Shown piece by piece: positions 7,513-7,832 of a stretch of 7,832 nucleotides of DNA. How positions within the stretch are numbered: the stretch's first letter is position 1; each line of letters opens with the position of its first letter. Made by a program: the position numbers and the translations under genes. Under the pieces are notes generated by a model. That model did no database searches, was not told the origin of the DNA, and saw only the letters and a list, made by a program, of their open reading frames with translations. The stretch is from an uncultured Clostridia bacterium (GTDB taxonomy: Bacteria; Bacillota; Clostridia; Christensenellales; UBA1242): assembly GCA_948439925.1 (NCBI GenBank), contig CAOJNR010000050.1, positions 1 through 7,832 of the forward strand, written 5' to 3'.

Positions 7513-7572
7513 AAAGCCAATAATAAAAAGAGGTTTCTATGAAAAAAGATAAAGCTTTTTATGGTTGGCTTT
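7513..7572 (+). promoter_or_regulatory. Inverted repeat enclosing the start of the last gene, with nested hairpin
   Basis: AAAGCCAA (7513-7520) is a perfect reverse complement of TTGGCTTT (7565-7572), which is followed by two more Ts. Between the arms lie the Shine-Dalgarno AGAGG (7529-7533), the ATG (7539-7541) and a smaller hairpin, AAAAAG (7543-7548) with CTTTTT (7555-7560). In mRNA this could hide the start site or act as a weak attenuator. The 44-base span between the arms makes chance a real alternative. Confidence 0.3.
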
Positions 7573-7832
7573 TTGTTTGTGTAAGTCTTGCAATTTTGCT
7601 TGGAGTTTCAATATATTTGGGACTGAGTGGCTGGTATTTTAAAGCTGACAATTCTCTTGAAAGTGATTTGGTGCTTGGCGAAACTGTTCAGGTCGATATT
7701 GATAAAAATCAGTCGGCTTGTGTTTCTTTTACCTTTGCTGGAAGTTACATTCATGGTGAAGAACTTTCCCAAATCATAGCTGTGAAGAATCTTAGCGATG
7801 ACTCCGATTTTTTTGTTAGGGCGAAGGTTTCT
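7539..7832 (+). CDS. Membrane-anchored secreted protein, N-terminal part, possibly of the TasA/camelysin-like type; 3' end outside window
   Basis: 98 residues are visible and the frame is still open at the right edge. ATG 7539 has AGAGG at 7529-7533 with a five-base spacer. The N-terminus KKDK is followed by a hydrophobic segment (about 7-29) that works as a signal peptide or membrane anchor. The rest is predicted to be outside the cell: SGWYFKAD, ETVQVDIDKN, SFTFAGSYIHGEELSQ, then VKNLSDDSDFFVRAKV. A short anchor, an early W/YF motif and a late segment of the form 'V-N-x-S/G ... FVRAKV' recall SipW-dependent TasA/camelysin-like surface proteins of Bacillota, which are beta-rich. The resemblance is only in pattern and the visible part is short, so I do not name a function. 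It lies 37 bases after the flippase-like gene with no clear promoter or strong terminator between, so co-transcription is plausible. Confidence 0.75.
   Translation, partial: MKKDKAFYGWLFVCVSLAILLGVSIYLGLSGWYFKADNSLESDLVLGETVQVDIDKNQSACVSFTFAGSYIHGEELSQIIAVKNLSDDSDFFVRAKVS

Overview
The window is AT-rich and every gene reads on the + strand. Genes are tightly packed and have GGAG-type Shine-Dalgarno sites, apart from one start discussed below. The order GlmU-like protein, pth, mfd, SurA/PrsA-like peptidyl-prolyl isomerase is the arrangement known from Bacillota (Clostridia/Bacilli: glmU-prs-pth-mfd-PPIase-spoVT). Together with a lipoprotein signal, a Firmicute-style UPF0104/MprF-type membrane protein and an AT-rich genome, this points to an uncultured low-GC Clostridia-like bacterium. 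That assignment is an inference; no rRNA is present. prs is absent between the GlmU-like gene and pth, and spoVT is absent after the isomerase.

Layout. Positions 1-377 hold the 3' end of a GlmU-like gene whose left-handed beta-helix stops early. Positions 441-944 hold pth (peptidyl-tRNA hydrolase), and its stop overlaps the start of mfd (941-4075) in an ATGA. The pair is therefore very probably co-transcribed, possibly with the GlmU-like gene. A 90-bp gap (4076-4165) carries a good sigma-A-type promoter and a 20-bp-period direct repeat. Positions 4166-5887 encode a secreted lipoprotein with a SurA-like chaperone part and a parvulin domain that carries a large insert. A rho-independent terminator (5921-5956) follows. 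Inside its loop and 3' arm begins a near-consensus promoter (5937-5965) for the next gene (5972-7501), a polytopic UPF0104/LPG-synthase-TM (MprF flippase-like) protein with a long charged N-terminal extension. The predicted +1 falls on the A of the ATG, so this message may be leaderless. At 7539 a membrane-anchored protein begins and runs off the right edge.

The genes form a housekeeping and envelope neighbourhood: cell-wall precursor synthesis, rescue of stalled translation (Pth), rescue of stalled transcription with repair (Mfd), folding of exported proteins, and membrane lipid or envelope functions. I see no CRISPR array, transposon, phage gene, tRNA/rRNA gene or recognisable defence system. 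The most notable items are the leaderless promoter/terminator overlap, the early end of the GlmU-like helix, the unusual parvulin insert, the N-terminal extension of the flippase-like protein, and a possible control structure around the last start codon.
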